Shown here: in pieces, positions 1 through 11,429 of the stretch
Numbering within the stretch: position 1 is the stretch's first letter
How the letters are laid out: every line of letters begins with the position of its first letter
Source of the DNA: Scilla litardierei
Lineage: Eukaryota > Streptophyta > Magnoliopsida > Asparagales > Asparagaceae
Assembly: GCA_030789695.1 (NCBI GenBank)
Contig: CM061141.1
Location: forward strand, 274,195,655 to 274,259,654
Direction of reading: 5' to 3'
DNA: 64,000 bases
The notes under the pieces: model-generated
Seen by the model: the letters and a program-made list of their open reading frames with translations, nothing else
Told to the model about the DNA's origin: nothing
Databases searched by the model: none
Position numbers and translations under genes: made by a program

Positions 1-750
1 TCATGACTTAAACAAAATGGTCGTATGAAAGATCTGCATCATATGGATGCTTACAAAAGATCTAATAGGATTCTTAAATCCTATCTGTCTTATGCGGGAT
101 GTGGGTCCAGAAGATTATTTGAGTAGTAAAAGGGACTCAAAATCAGACATTGTGGTGTCTGATCATCATCCTTACAACATCATTAAGACATACGCTCCCT
201 GGGAAAGGAGTGATGTTGTAATACGTATTCATACTACGTATGCATTTGACCATTGGGTTAGAATAGTAATTGTGTTTACTATTATGTGAGACCCGAAGAC
301 CACATGGGTCTTAACTCGTTACCCTTATGGACTCTAATTGGTTCCTTTAGATTTGACTGGGTGATTGCTATCTTAGCATGTTGCTTATGGACTATGGTCA
401 ATTCGGTCCGGCGGGGCATGTTAGAAAAGCAAGTCAAGTCAAGATCGAAAGGATCGCAAGAAGAGGAAGATTAATTTCATATTCACATTTGGACTTTAGA
501 GATTCAAAGCTGGCCAGCCAATTGTAATCCAGATGGGATTCAATTGTTGAATATAAAGTATAAGAAATGTGAAGAAATAATCTAGGGTAAAGCATGCGTT
601 GATCTACACAACTTTGCACCTCGAGGAGTGTTGTGTATCTCTAACAAGTGCACAATAGCGGACTCTATGCGTATGACGATCACACGGCCTATTTCTTGGT
701 ATGATAAACAGAAGAGTTAAAGGAAAGATGTTTCCTTACAATCCCCTCAA
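1..750 (+). other. 3' non-coding internal region of a Ty1/copia element
   Basis: This stretch ends in a purine tract followed at once by an LTR start, so it is the 3' internal part of a copia-type retrotransposon cut by the window edge. Short open frames (47-289 and 286-474) show no reverse transcriptase, RNase H or other motif that I recognise. The copia assignment rests on the purine tract and LTR style, not on protein domains. Confidence 0.5.
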
Positions 751-764
751 GTGTGAGTGGGAGA
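751..764 (+). other. Polypurine tract of copia element
   Basis: The sequence GTGTGAGTGGGAGA lies directly before the LTR start TGTTGG. Plant copia elements typically prime plus-strand DNA from an AGTGGGAGA-like tract abutting the 3' LTR. This fixes the element's orientation as + and its LTR start at 765. Confidence 0.65.
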
Positions 765-1282
765 TGTTGGATATGGACGACATGAATACACCCATGAGGG
801 CATGTATGAGGATATACGAACCTCAGATGTCGCGTGCACGAAAGCGTGCACGAAGGGAACCTTTTCTCGTGTGAAAAGGACCACTCGATAAGTGGAAAAA
901 GTCACTTTATAAGTGCATAAAGGCACTCGATAAGTGAATGAAGAAGAGGATAAGTAAAAGGGCTAATATAGGCTAATAAGCTTATAATTGGTTATTTCCT
1001 ACAATAACTACCCCTAAAGCCTATAAATAGGACCCAAGGGTATGCCTTTTACACCTTTCCATCCATGCCATAAGTTTGCATAAGGCAACTTATGTTCTTC
1101 TTCTCCCTTCCATTTAAATCCTCTTCTAAATAGAGATTTAGGCAGTGAAACGCTGCTTCGATCCTCCGTGACGAAGTACCGACCGTTGTGGCGAATCCGA
1201 GGGTGAAGTTCAGAGACTACTGCGTCACATACGCCAACGTAAGTCTATGTTATTACTGGATCCTAACGACGTTGTTTTGACA
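765..1282 (+). repeat. Ty1/copia 3' LTR
   Basis: A 518-bp segment starts TGTTGG after a purine tract and ends TTGACA, giving TGT...ACA inverted ends. A TATA box (CTATAAATA, 1021-1029) sits in the middle, as expected for the U3/R border. The LTR ends exactly where an Athila-type gag frame on the opposite strand becomes recognisable, so the copia element was inserted in that gag. The 5' LTR and the left target duplication are outside the window; the right duplication should be 1283-1287. The 3' boundary is inferred from the inverted ends and the gag homology. Confidence 0.65.
1021..1029 (+). promoter_or_regulatory. TATA box of copia LTR
   Basis: CTATAAATA within the copia LTR, about 255 bp after the LTR start, is a consensus plant TATA element. 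It would place transcription initiation near 1055. Confidence 0.55.
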
Positions 1283-2554
1283 GGATTCTACAAAGAGGGA
1301 CTCAACCGGAGAAATGGCCCTCTGCTGGCCATATTGTTGTTGGATGGGCTGTTGATTCCATGGAGTGTATTGTTGATATTGTTGTGGAGGTTGTTGCCGC
1401 TGAAATTGCTGCTGAGGCCTAGCCGGCTGATATATCTGCTGTTGTTGCTGAGTCGGCTGTTGATAAGGCGCCCGGTAGCTAAGGTTGGGATGATTCCGGT
1501 TGTTTGAAGAGTAGGCCGGGTTGGAGTTGGTTCGTGGTGGAAAAGGCGTATTCCCCGTAGGATTGTAAAATAATGCACTCGCCTGATCCAATGGTGGTGA
1601 GATGTCACCACCATCGAATTCTCCAAAAACTTCGGATTCCACCGTAGCAATCTGTTGTGTACCGGCGCCACCGGCGCCTACCATCAATGCGGAGATCTGG
1701 GTCGACAGCAAGTCAAACTTGCTGGATAATTTGTCGACGTCCTCGACTCTGTGAATGCCTCCAGATCTAGGTGTGGCTCTCTCGTCACACCACCGCTCAT
1801 TGTTAGATGCCATATTTTCCAGAATCTGCCCGGCATCTTCTTCGCTTCTTGACATAAAGGACCCTCCAGCCGCAGCGTCCATGGAAGATTTCAAATCGTC
1901 CCTCAACCCATTATAGAACAGATTTTTGATCTGTCACTTGGGGAGCTCATGGTGGGGACATCTTCGCTGCATCTCCTTGTATCTCGTCCAAGCTTCATGC
2001 AAGGACTCGTTGCTGGCCTGGGAGAAGGAGATCTCACTCCTCAGCTTCATGGTCTTCCCCGGAGGAAAGAACTTTGTCAGGAAAGCATTTGAAAGCTTCT
2101 CCCAGGTGTTGAATATATTCGGGTCCTTCCCCCTAAGCCACAGTTTGGCCTTATCTCGCAGAGAGAAGGGGAATAGCTTCAGACGGATCGCCTCAGTTGT
2201 GACACCGTTTATCTTGAAGGTGTCACATTTCTCCAAGAAGGAGTCTAAATGTTCAATCGGGCTCTCCATGGGTGCACCCGAAAATTGATCCTGCTGGATC
2301 CACGTCACCAAAGATGGCTTAAGCTCGAAGCTTTGGGCCATAATAGCTGGAGGACGGATGGCGGAGGTGGACTCGATGGAAGGCATCGAGTACTCCAGCA
2401 GGGACTTGTGAGGTGGGGTGTTTTCCCCCATGGTTTCAGGATCCTCTCTTCTTCGCTTCTCGGCGGCCAAACGCCTTAGGGTGGTGTTTATCTCTGGATC
2501 AACGTGAATCAAGTCGTCGAGACTTCTTGAACTCCTGCGCATTAAAAACAACAA
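1283..2554 (-). pseudogene. gag: Athila-type gag, one nonsense mutation, truncated
   Basis: The minus-strand frame from 2554 down to the copia LTR encodes the Gag of an Athila-type Ty3/gypsy retrotransposon, the structural protein of the virus-like particle. The N-terminal half carries the plant retrotransposon gag domain, with motifs such as WIQQDQFSG, AIRLKLFPFSLRD, AKLWL and FLTKFFPP. The C-terminal part is Gln/Pro-rich, as in Athila gag linkers. A single in-frame TGA at 1934-1936 follows HHELPK at the place where related Gags have Trp (TGG to TGA); the frame is open on both sides of it. The frame is lost at about 1283, where the copia LTR begins. The otherwise open frame suggests modest age. 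Confidence 0.85.
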
Positions 2555-2726
2555 ACACCCGTGAAGCGAAAAGTGGAAAAGAAACAGATAAGATTAGATA
2601 AAATAAAAATAAAAATAAAAATAAGAAAATAAAAAGGAAAAAGAAAGAATGCGAAAATTATCGCGAGGTAGGGATGAGAGCTAGACACAAGGGTTCATGA
2701 AATTCTAAAATAACGAGCACGTTGCC

Positions 2727-2744
2727 TCCCCGGCAACGGCGCCA
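2727..2744 (-). other. Primer binding site, tRNA-Asp type (element E)
   Basis: On the minus strand this reads TGGCGCCGTTGCCGGGGA, the tRNA-Asp-complementary primer site used by Athila-type elements. It starts seven bases after the LTR end and gives the direction of the element. Confidence 0.85.
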
Positions 2745-3704
2745 TAAAGCTTGACGCCACCCGCTTAAGCATGCTAGATGTGTGCAATAATACGATCGGG
2801 TGCAAGAGATTTAAATATTTGTAACCGCAAGCGCATGGTGTTGTAGTGTGGCTTGGGGGTCAAACTCAGGGAGGCGTGGATGTGCTTGTGTCAAAGAGGA
2901 TCAAATTCACCCCATGGGCGAGCTAGCCCGGATCGAATGATGGGTTGTCACGGTAAATGGAATGCAAGGTATAGACAATATAAAGGAAAAACCCGGGACT
3001 TTGGTTTCCATCCTATCATGTGATTCTCGTTGATATGGCCTACGGGTAGGATAGCGATCGGAATTAGGGTATAATGGTGAGACGTTGCCTCTAAGAGTGG
3101 TACCAGCGTCACATGGGCCCGATATTCCGGTCGGTGCCCAGGATGATACGCCAGACTTCCCGGGTTCGGTCAGTGGGCACTCCCGTGTCCATTAACACTG
3201 ACCGACTCCGGGAGCACTAAGCTCGCAACGATAACTCCCAACGTCTCATCCTGCCGCTCCCGCGCGCTAGGATTCAGCGTCTACGCAAAGGGCGTGAGCT
3301 ATGGCTAGGGAGTCAACCGCCAAGTTTATTCCCCCTTGGCCCAACAGTCAAAGGCGGTATTTTTCCCACCGATGACAATAAAACACCCCACGTAACCGTT
3401 AGATTCCTAATCCCTATCGATTTCCTAGACCTATGGACGCATCGGGAAGAGCCCACGAAGGGGTTTCCGCCAAAATACCAGATTTGGGAACTACTCACAC
3501 ATATTTACTAAAAAGCGATCTAAACGAAAATGGACCGTCAAAATCATAATCAGACAATAGAAATGCAATGGTAGTAAAGCAATTAAGATAATACTAAAGT
3601 TTGACAAAGATCTGAAAACTTACAAAAACTGGGAAATTACAGCCGTCACAAAATGAAGAAAACAGTAAAAAATAACCAACTCCGTTTCTGGAAACCTAGG
3701 GGTT

Positions 3705-3714
3705 CTATATATAG
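3705..3714 (-). promoter_or_regulatory. TATA box of LTR E
   Basis: CTATATATAG, which reads the same on both strands, lies about 625 bp into the LTR and about 10 bp downstream of the palindromic array, as expected for an LTR core promoter. Confidence 0.6.
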
Positions 3715-3721
3715 AAAATGA

Positions 3722-4094
3722 TATCACCTGATCGGTTGACAAGTCAACCGATCGGGTGATCAGCTTCACTCATTTACAGTGCAATGCGGGACTTCACCCG
3801 GTTATCTTCACCCGGTCGGTTGACATATGAATGTGACCGGTTGGATCTTGGTGCCGTCGGGTGAGGAGACCGGTTGAGCTGACCGTGTCTTGGCTCTGGA
3901 GATTCGGCTACAGATGAACCGATCGGGTGAAGGTCACCCGATCGGTTGGCAATCACAATAAAAATCCAGAGACTTTGGGCTTTTGAACCGGCCTACGAAC
4001 TGACCGGGTGACTTCTTGTGAGCTCCAAGCTGCGTCTGGGTGGTGCACGTGTGCATCACCCGATCGGTTGAAGATGACCAACCGATCGGGTGAG
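3722..4094. repeat. CCGATCGG palindrome array in U3 of LTR E
   Basis: At least eight copies or variants of CACCCGATCGGTTG occur in about 370 bp, many around the perfect palindrome CCGATCGG and several facing each other. The array ends about 10 bp before the TATA box. A role in transcription-factor binding is inference. Confidence 0.75.
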
Positions 4095-4339
4095 GGGCTG
4101 AAAGATTATATCATTGTCGTTTGACCCCCTGGATCACGTGTGACTCCTCCCGTTGCTTCGGGGACTTGCGATATCGTCGTTTTATGTCCCCTATGCCAGT
4201 AAACTCCTGCAAAATACGGAAAACACGAAAAAGTGAAAGAAAACAAGAAAACACGAGAAAACGAATATAAGACGGTGGTAAATAACGGAAAAACACGGAA
4301 GAAAACGTGCGCAAATATATGAAATATAAACGCACGTCA

Positions 4340-6838
4340 GTATGGTCCTGATCTTAAAGGAAAAAAAGAATGACAATGTTTGATTGACAGCAAATGTAAT
4401 ACACGGTTATAACAACTTGAGATTATATGTCCAACTTCTGGGAAGGTCATCCAAGCTTGCCTCGGTGGGTGGTCATCCATATAGTTAATTGCCACTTTCT
4501 GTTCTCGCATAATTTCCTCACCCATCACCCTACTGTACAGATCATAGTGGTCAAGCAGCTATACCAGCAACGCTGATCTGACCATCTGCCAATGGTCCTC
4601 TCCCGTGCCCAGATGAGAAGATAAAACCCTGTAACCACAGTTTCCATCTACCGTCACATCTATGACATTGCATATATATTTGGTGATTGCAGCGGAAAAT
4701 TGCTCAATAAAAGGTATGCCTGCTTCAACGGCTCTGGCGTCATTGGCTGCACAATTTGCTGCTGCAAAAGAAGAGGTAGCGAAAACGGCAGAAAAACTGC
4801 TAGATGGCACGGGTATGATAGTTGGTTTCTTTCTAGCACGTTGAGGTGGATTAGGAGCATATGTATTTTTGAGCCTTTGGGATCGTCTCAGCTGGACAAG
4901 GCCGACGCGTTCTTGTTTCAAAGATACTTAAAGTAGAGTTGGAGCGGAGCAACTAACCTCATCGGCTAAGACATGATCAAAATGATCTGGTTCATTGGTG
5001 GTGGATGTATCAGCAGTTTTCAAATTATTTCCCCTTTTTATAATACCACTTAAAATGACATTAACTTTCGGCTCCTTAATCAGATTTGTCTCCGGGGTAG
5101 CTAGCTCCTTCAACTTTATTAACAACTCCATCTTCCTTATCCCATCAAGTTGAACATAAAACTTTTGTATGCACTCTAATTCAGCATATATAAGCATATC
5201 TTCGTCAGACATCAATTCCTTCGTAGCCTCCATGTCTAGCTTTTTCCAATGAGTATTTACGGCATCTAAGGGAATGTGGCGATTTTTCCTTGTGAATTCA
5301 GCAATCTCATTGGCACATGGTACTCCATAAATCATTCTTGCTAGACAATCACATGTGCATTGGTCCGTCCCCATAGAGTCAGATTTATCAGCTTCCACAG
5401 ACATTATCTTCAACGCCACAGCAGATGTAAATCCTATCAGCTCCCTGAACAAGTACACATGCACTTTATGTTGCACCAAGATCTTAGATTTCTTGAATGA
5501 GGCCTTTATCTCGATATGCTGCCCCTCTACTTATTCATGTATGGTTGGCCAAGAAGTAGAGAAACTACAGGCCGATGAACCCAATGCCTTTTTAAGCTTA
5601 GAATGTTCACTCTGCAATCTTTTGGTATGCGGTACTGAAATTTCCATAGTGCAGATTGCTATCTGTCCATACAGAAATAAACTTGTCCTTGTACTTTCCA
5701 GCCAAGATGTCTTCACATAGCTCACGGCCCTTGTGCAATATTTGTACTCTGTCTCCAATACCATCAGTTTTGCAACATACTCCTCCTCCTTGCGTGTCCG
5801 CACCAATAAATTCCAGCTAGAGATGAATCCTAACCATTTTTCGTGATCTTCAAAATAGGGCTCACATTTTTTGTCAATATTTTTGGATATGTGCATTCGA
5901 CATAATTGGTGCACCGCAGAGATAAATACATGACCAATGGCATTCATAAGTGCATGCTCTAGTGCTGTCAAAATTACACGTGGCATCCTGTATCCATGTA
6001 GCAATGAGCTCAACTTCTCCAATGCCAACAAGTAGTTATCCTCCCCTACGGACGCCGTGTAACAAAATGCAGCTGCGAACGGAATATCTGTTGATGTCAC
6101 CCCAACCATCTCCATCAATGGTGGCCTGTTGCGGTTGGTCTTCAATGCGCAGTCCATAATCAGAATCTCTGGAAATCTTCGTAATAAATCAACCGACTGC
6201 GAATGTGCCTAAAATATATTCCTCACTGCATTTGTCCCTTCATCCACTTCATGATACACAATGCAATTATGCTCTCCCAATAGATTAAGGAGGAGCTGCA
6301 TTTCTGCTCTCACTGCCATTTCCTCTGCCTTCATCCTCTGTCTGGCATTATATATAGTGTTGATTGTGGTAGATGTTGCCTTGTCCTTTTCCTTCAGGTA
6401 TTTCAAGATTTCCCTTGGCCTAACTAATCTAGTTGACAAGTCTCTCACTGTGTCCATCTCCCTCCTCCTAACCGCCCGTCATATGGATGTCCCTCTATAG
6501 ACATCGCGGGTTTATGGTTGTGATTGCCACGTACAACTGTCAAAATCCACTTATCTGTTACCCCCCCATTAGCCCTCAAGTAAAAGGGACATGAACACTT
6601 CTTGTTTCGAGTTGCTTTTTTGGCCATTATATCCGGCCTGTGTGGCCGATATGTCTCACTTCTTTCACAAAAAAAATAATAAGTTGGGACCCTATTGTCC
6701 TTTGTACTCATATTTGATGATTTTGTAACAACCACATTCCATGTTTTCACACCGACCGATTTTACCCATTTAACTAGCTCTTCTATGCTGGTGAAAATTT
6801 TATTTGTTGTGAACTGATTTGTATAATCTTCATTAACC
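4340..6838 (-). pseudogene. MULE transposase with SWIM finger and OTU domain, decayed
   Basis: On the minus strand, in order: a FAR1-type DNA-binding domain (about 6838-6450), a MULE transposase core (about 6260-5540, with MDCALKTNRNRPPLMEMVG and GVTSTD), a SWIM-like finger (about 5370-5330) and the start of an OTU cysteine-protease domain (about 4680-4340, with DGNCGYR). From 6457 to 4337 all domains lie in one reading frame, interrupted only by in-frame stops near 6207, 5528, 4925 and 4556; one frameshift near 6465 separates the FAR1 part. So the ancestor encoded a single transposase-OTU protein. In the SWIM motif CxC...C-A-N the usual final His is Asn. The OTU catalytic His region is missing because LTR E begins at 4339. 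The 5' exon was not found; an acceptor-like ATAG precedes 6838. Confidence 0.85.
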
Positions 6839-7729
6839 TATGATCATTCGATAATACACTGAATTAAGTACCACATACCAACATAGTCACTAAATGTTTT
6901 CATTTAATTTTTAGTAAATTAGTCAATTAATAAAGTGAAATAATTTCTAACCTTTGCTTCTTTGTCCGCTTCATCAAAGATCCTCTCAATGTGTATCAAG
7001 TCCATCTCAATCTTCGTAATTTCTATACATTAATGTACTAACAGTACATTACAGCAATCAATATCTGAAATTATTAATAAATACCAAATTAATTAGCAAC
7101 AATTAATAGCTTACCAACTTTACAATGCAATGCGTCTGCAGTCGACTATTTTAGGGCACCCCAATGACACAGATCTTTTGCTCTGCCTTAAGGATCTTTG
7201 TTTGATCTAAGCAGGAACTTTTATAGTCTCTATAGGTCAGCGAATTAAAATAATTTCTGTTGATCAAACCATATCTCGTTAGCTTTTTGCGCCTTAGGTC
7301 ACAAAACTGTTCGCATATGGAAGCGATTATGATGCCTTTGTATATACTGATGAGTAAAAATATTGTTTCATATTGTAAATTGCTCATCGCGAATAGTGGG
7401 ATGGTAAAAAGGTAAAAGTTCTCCTGCTATGAACCGTCTAGCTAGTTCCTCCACACACACAACCACTCAAAACTCAGAATTGCTCACCGCATACAACCGC
7501 TCAAACTCACAATTGAACACCGCACAAAACGACTCAAAACACAGAATTGCTCACCGCCCACAACCAATTTGAACTCAAAATTGCTCACCGCACACAACCA
7601 CTAAAAACACAGAATTGCTTACTGCACACAACCACTCAAAACTCAGAATTGCACACCGCACACAACCATTTTCATCCAGTACACATGCACATGTGGACGG
7701 GTTATTTGCTAGTAATATTTCAAACTAAA
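6839..7729. other. AT-rich MULE flank with GCTCACCGC-type repeats
   Basis: No coding region recognised. From about 7450 to 7680 a short unit resembling CAGAATTGCTCACCGCACACAACCACTCAAAA repeats roughly six times, related to the arms of the palindromic modules further right (9887-11425). The rest is AT-rich and probably belongs to the 5' region of the minus-strand MULE. Confidence 0.5.
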
Positions 7730-8263
7730 CTTGTTTACTCAACCCGCACAACTGGTAAATTATTGCGGACCCGTTATGACCCGATAGGACCCGAAATTGC
7801 CCCGTGATAACTCCTACTTGTAGCGAATTGACAGACACTTCCATAGATTGCTCAAGGTGGAATATCAAACTGCAAGTTTTTTCAATGATTGCTCTAGTCG
7901 CCCAGACCGAATTCCAAAATATTTGATTTTTACTTCTTGGCTCGAAAGATCCATCACATAGTCAACTGTTGCAATCAAACAAAGTGTTGAATCGAGAGCA
8001 ATCAATTTAAGGGGTTTTGACCTAAATTTTTCGAAATCGAATCTTTGGTAAGTCTATACTTTTAAGTACATTTTAGTTGCCATTCTTATTTTGATTTTAC
8101 ATGCATGAATCCACGGTTGAGATTGATGGAGATGGTACAAAAATCCAAGGTAATATTGATTTATTTTCTCGGCAATAATCCAAGGTAATATTAATTTATC
8201 TTCTCGACAATAATGCATTAAATCTTTGAGGATCAGGTTATGAATTGTTTGATACAGGATAAT
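7730..8263 (+). repeat. MULE 5' leader, copy 1 of a direct duplication
   Basis: This segment aligns with 11430-11910 in the same orientation: shared landmarks are AGATTGCTCAAGGTG, CAGACCGAATT, GGTAAGT (near 8048 and 11697), TTTTGATTTTAC and GAGATTGATGGAGATGGTA. The conserved GGTAAGT followed by an AT-rich tract is consistent with a 5' UTR intron donor. It leads directly into the FAR1-domain frame at 8264. Confidence 0.6.
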
Positions 8264-9010
8264 ATGGATTTTACAAACGACTTTACCACCAAGCAACTGT
8301 TTAAGGATAGAAAAGAGCTGTTTCAGTGGATAAAGAACATCGGGTTAAGACATGGGCATGTGATTGTTACACGTTCGGTGAGATTAAGTAAAACGGCCAA
8401 TGGGCATCATGCTGTGTACTTTGCATATGAAAGAAGCGGTGAATATAGGGGACACCGAAAGGAAAAAAAGACCACCAGTCTTGTTAAAACCAAGAAGTGT
8501 TTATGTCTGTTCTCGTTACGTGGTTATATGGTGGGCGTGGGCATTGAGGAGTGGAAGTTAACAGTCCTTTGTGGCAAGCACAACCATGAAGCAGCTAAAT
8601 ATGTCGATGGCCATTCTGATGAAGGGACGTTGCAAGGAATGGAGATGGAAACAGTGCGTGACTTGGCAAATAGCAAGGTTCGGCCAGCTGAAATTTTGAA
8701 AGTACTGAAGGAAAATAAAAACTTCAGTGCAACCTCAATCAAAACAATTTATAATGCACGAAACCGGTTACAACGGGGGAAGAAGGTTGGTATTGTAAAA
8801 CAGTTGAAGGAGTTAGCCTCACCTGATAAAATTATGGGTGATGAGCATATGAAGGCTGTGAATACTGAGGTGGAGGATCATAAGGTGGGGGAGGATAAGG
8901 TGGAGGAGGCGTTTTCGGAGAATGCAGTGCCTGCTGAGTTACAGGAGGAGGATCATACTGGGAAGATGGATGGAGAGGATGATAAGGTGGATCGTAATGA
9001 GGCGGAGTAG
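8264..9010 (+). pseudogene. FAR1-type DNA-binding domain of a MULE, transposase core deleted
   Basis: The frame from the ATG at 8264 encodes a FAR1-type DNA-binding region: FTTKQLFKDRKELFQWIKN, then a Cys/His cluster (KKCLCLF ... CGKHNHEA) and EMETVRDLANSKVRPAEIL. In the related minus-strand copy this is followed by several hundred residues of transposase and SWIM finger. Here the frame runs from NARNRL directly into KQLKELASPD, which in the other copy lies after the SWIM finger, so the catalytic core was removed cleanly, in frame, near 8780-8800. An acidic Glu/Asp/Lys-rich linker follows. A TAG at 9008-9010 stops the frame, but the same frame continues into the OTU domain. The copy cannot encode a transposase; it could be a DNA-binding fragment or simply a relic. 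Confidence 0.8.
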
Positions 9011-9886
9011 ACTACTGAAATGGAGGAGGGTGAGAATGCAGTGGCTAAGGATTTTGAGAAGGAGCATGAGGGTCGTAAGATGGATGACATGCGTCTGCAA
9101 ATTTTTGCACTAGTTGCGGTGATTTCTAAGTAGCATGCTGAGGTGACGGATATAACTACATTGAAGTGTAAGCCGGGTAAGGGAAGAAGTATGCCGTTGT
9201 GGAAACATACAATAAAGAAGCCGAAACAATCAATTCCACATGATGATAGTGATGAGGACTTGGCTGCCGACATAAGAATACCTTATTGGAACACTTTTCC
9301 TGAGTGTCTACGACCCCTTATAGTGCATGTCATAGATGTGAAAGCAGATGGAAACTGTAGGTATAGGGCTGTGGCAGCTCACTTGGGCCTGGGTGAGGAC
9401 GAATGGAGGCAGGTCAAATATGATTTGCGAGAAGAGATAAAGAACCACAATGGCTTGTACCGACAAGTTATGGATGCCGTGAAATTTAAAAAGAATGTAG
9501 TGGCACTAGGCCATTTGTTAGACCATCCAAAATCTAAATGGTGGATGCAGCTGCCAGAACTCGCACATGTCATTGCCTCATGCTATAACTGTGTAGTACA
9601 TATTCTTGCACCTCATCAGTGTATGACATATTTTCCTTTAAGAACTCCTCCAGTACCCCTATCCTCCAGACGCCACGTAACATTGGGTCATGTGAACAAT
9701 AACCACTATGTTATTTGTTAAACTTGCCCCAGATGGTCATGTCCCTCCGACTTCAAGTATGTGGCTAAGATACCATTTCGATGTGTTAGAAGGATGGCCG
9801 GCTGCATATGAGGATAGAATGCATCAATTCCAGTCAATAGTATTTGGTCACGATATTGCAACCGTTGAAGTTATTGAAATATTGTA
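9011..9886 (+). pseudogene. OTU cysteine-protease domain of a MULE
   Basis: This continues the FAR1 frame after TAG stops at 9008-9010 and about 9131-9133. It carries an OTU-type cysteine protease (a deubiquitinase-type fold): the nucleophile region KADGNCRYRAVA (near residue 65 of the open frame 9143-9721), GLGEDEWRQVK, and the catalytic His in NNNHYV near its end. The triad elements expected for OTU proteases can be seen. After a stop at 9719-9721 the +1 frame continues with KLAPDGHVPP and SSMWLRYHF to about 9886, so a late frameshift truncates the C-terminus. OTU domains attached to plant MULE proteins are known to me only in general terms; substrate and role are unknown. Confidence 0.8.
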
Positions 9887-11425
9887 GGAAAAAACGTTGT
9901 ATCATTGTAATATGGATTCTTTATTTCATATTGACAGATTGGTAGCATGAGATTTTATCATGTCTGTCGAAATGTGCAAATGTTATCATATGTATGGCTT
10001 ACTGTGGTGTATCATATTAATTACTCAGATCGCAAAATGGCAGTAATATTGACCGTTTTACGCGTTGAGTAAATATGTCTACTTACAAAATTGCTCAAGG
10101 CGCAAACCTGACAATATTAGTGCCGGTTTTGCGCTCTGAGTAATTTTCTTTAACATCAGACAAAACTCCAAATTGTTCAGCGATTTGAATGTATCTTTGT
10201 TATTGTGTCATATACTTCACTGTATCATAGTGTATCATTGTTATTGTATCATATAAATCAATAGAGCATAGTCTAGCGTAGTGTATCAGATATGTAATAC
10301 GAAATTGCATCGCCGAGATTGTTTTGCGCTATGAGCAAACCCATATGTTCATAAGAAATTACTCAGAGCACAAAAACTGTCACTAATAATGTCGGGTTTA
10401 CTCGTTCATTAAATATTTACGTACATTCAAAATTACTCAATGCTCAAAACAGGCAATATTAGTAGTACCAGTTTGCGCACTGAGTAATTTTCTATAACAC
10501 GTGCAAAACACCAAATTGTTAAGCAATGTGAATGTATCATTATTATGGTATCAAATATTTCAATTTAGCACAGTGCATAATATATCCTATTGTATAACAA
10601 AATTGCTCACCGAGCACTACCAGCGATAAGTTTTGACGTTGTGCGACTGGAGCAATTATGTTATTGGTTATAAATTTGCTCAATGCGCACATCAACTATA
10701 ATGTTGGCATGTGGGGCGCGTTGAGCAATTTTGTTAGTCAGAAACAAAATTGTGCCGCGCACACTCAATTCACTATAAGTTATGCTCAACGATAGAGCTA
10801 CTAATCAAGTTTGCCTCATACTAACTATTTGGTAAACTGGTACAAACGGATACATACTAAATTTTGTATGCTTAATAACACACTCAATCTATCCAGTATT
10901 TCTTAAGGCTGTTAATTAATACAAATTATGATAGTTATAATGTTGATATTATATTATTTTATCAGTATCAGTAATGCTGTTAACATCGGCATAAGAATAT
11001 GAGTAATCCAATAGAATATATTTAAAAACAAAATTCATGTATAATTGAGTGGGTTAAGGGGGAGTAAAAGTACTCACCGTGCACAACAGCATGTAAAACT
11101 AGTCAAGATTTGAACTGTGGTGCGCGTCTAGTAAAAACCATGCTATCGATAAAAATTTGCTCAGCTCGCTCAACTTCCTATGTTAGAACGAGTTTTGTGT
11201 GTTAGGTAAAAAGGGTTAGAGAGGAGTTGTATTACTCAGCGCGCACAACCGGGCAAAATCGTTCTGAGCATCGCGATTAATAATGATTACCGTTACTGAA
11301 GTCAATCCGCGTAAGATTACTCTGCACGCAAAACGGTTCAAATCGTGTAAAATTATAACCGTTGTGCAGGCTGAGTTAAATATGCAAACTAAACAACAGA
11401 ATTTACTCGAAGCGTACAACGGGTT
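9887..11425. repeat. Array of about 60-bp imperfect palindromes
   Basis: No coding sequence. The region is built from modules whose left arm resembles AATTGCTCAACGCGCACAAC and whose right arm is its reverse complement, around an AT-rich centre. Clear modules lie at about 10087-10147, 10428-10491, 10598-10660 and 10672-10732; others are eroded. Related modules recur at 12300-12920. They flank MULE coding fragments, so they are probably subterminal repeats of this MULE family. Confidence 0.7.
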
Positions 11426-11429
11426 AAAA

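Larger units (their letters stand above)
1283..4339 (-). mobile_element. Athila-lineage Ty3/gypsy element E, 5' part
   Basis: Read on the minus strand this is 5' LTR (2752-4339), primer binding site (2727-2744), an A-rich leader (about 2560-2720) and gag (1283-2554), cut at its distal side by the copia insertion. The LTR outer edge (4339) lies inside the OTU domain of the MULE relic 4340-6838, so E landed in that MULE. The rest of E and the second target duplication would lie left of the window. Confidence 0.8.
2752..4339 (-). repeat. 5' LTR of Athila element E
   Basis: This 1588-bp LTR is bounded by TGACG at its start (minus strand, 4339) and CGTCA at its end (2752), next to the primer binding site. 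It contains a TATA box (3705-3714) with a palindromic array just upstream (3722-4094). The R/U5 part holds nested inverted repeats: GGTCAGTG/CACTGACC near 3168-3223, ACCGCC/GGCGGT near 3317-3357, and a longer-range pair TGAGACGTTG/CAACGTCTCA (near 3081 and 3240). No second copy is present for an age estimate. Confidence 0.75.

Noticed and set aside
3722..4094. CRISPR-like short repeats (also 44095-44490, 58728-59110).
   Set aside because: Repeats are palindromic, irregularly spaced and lie in LTR promoters of a plant genome; there are no uniform spacers.
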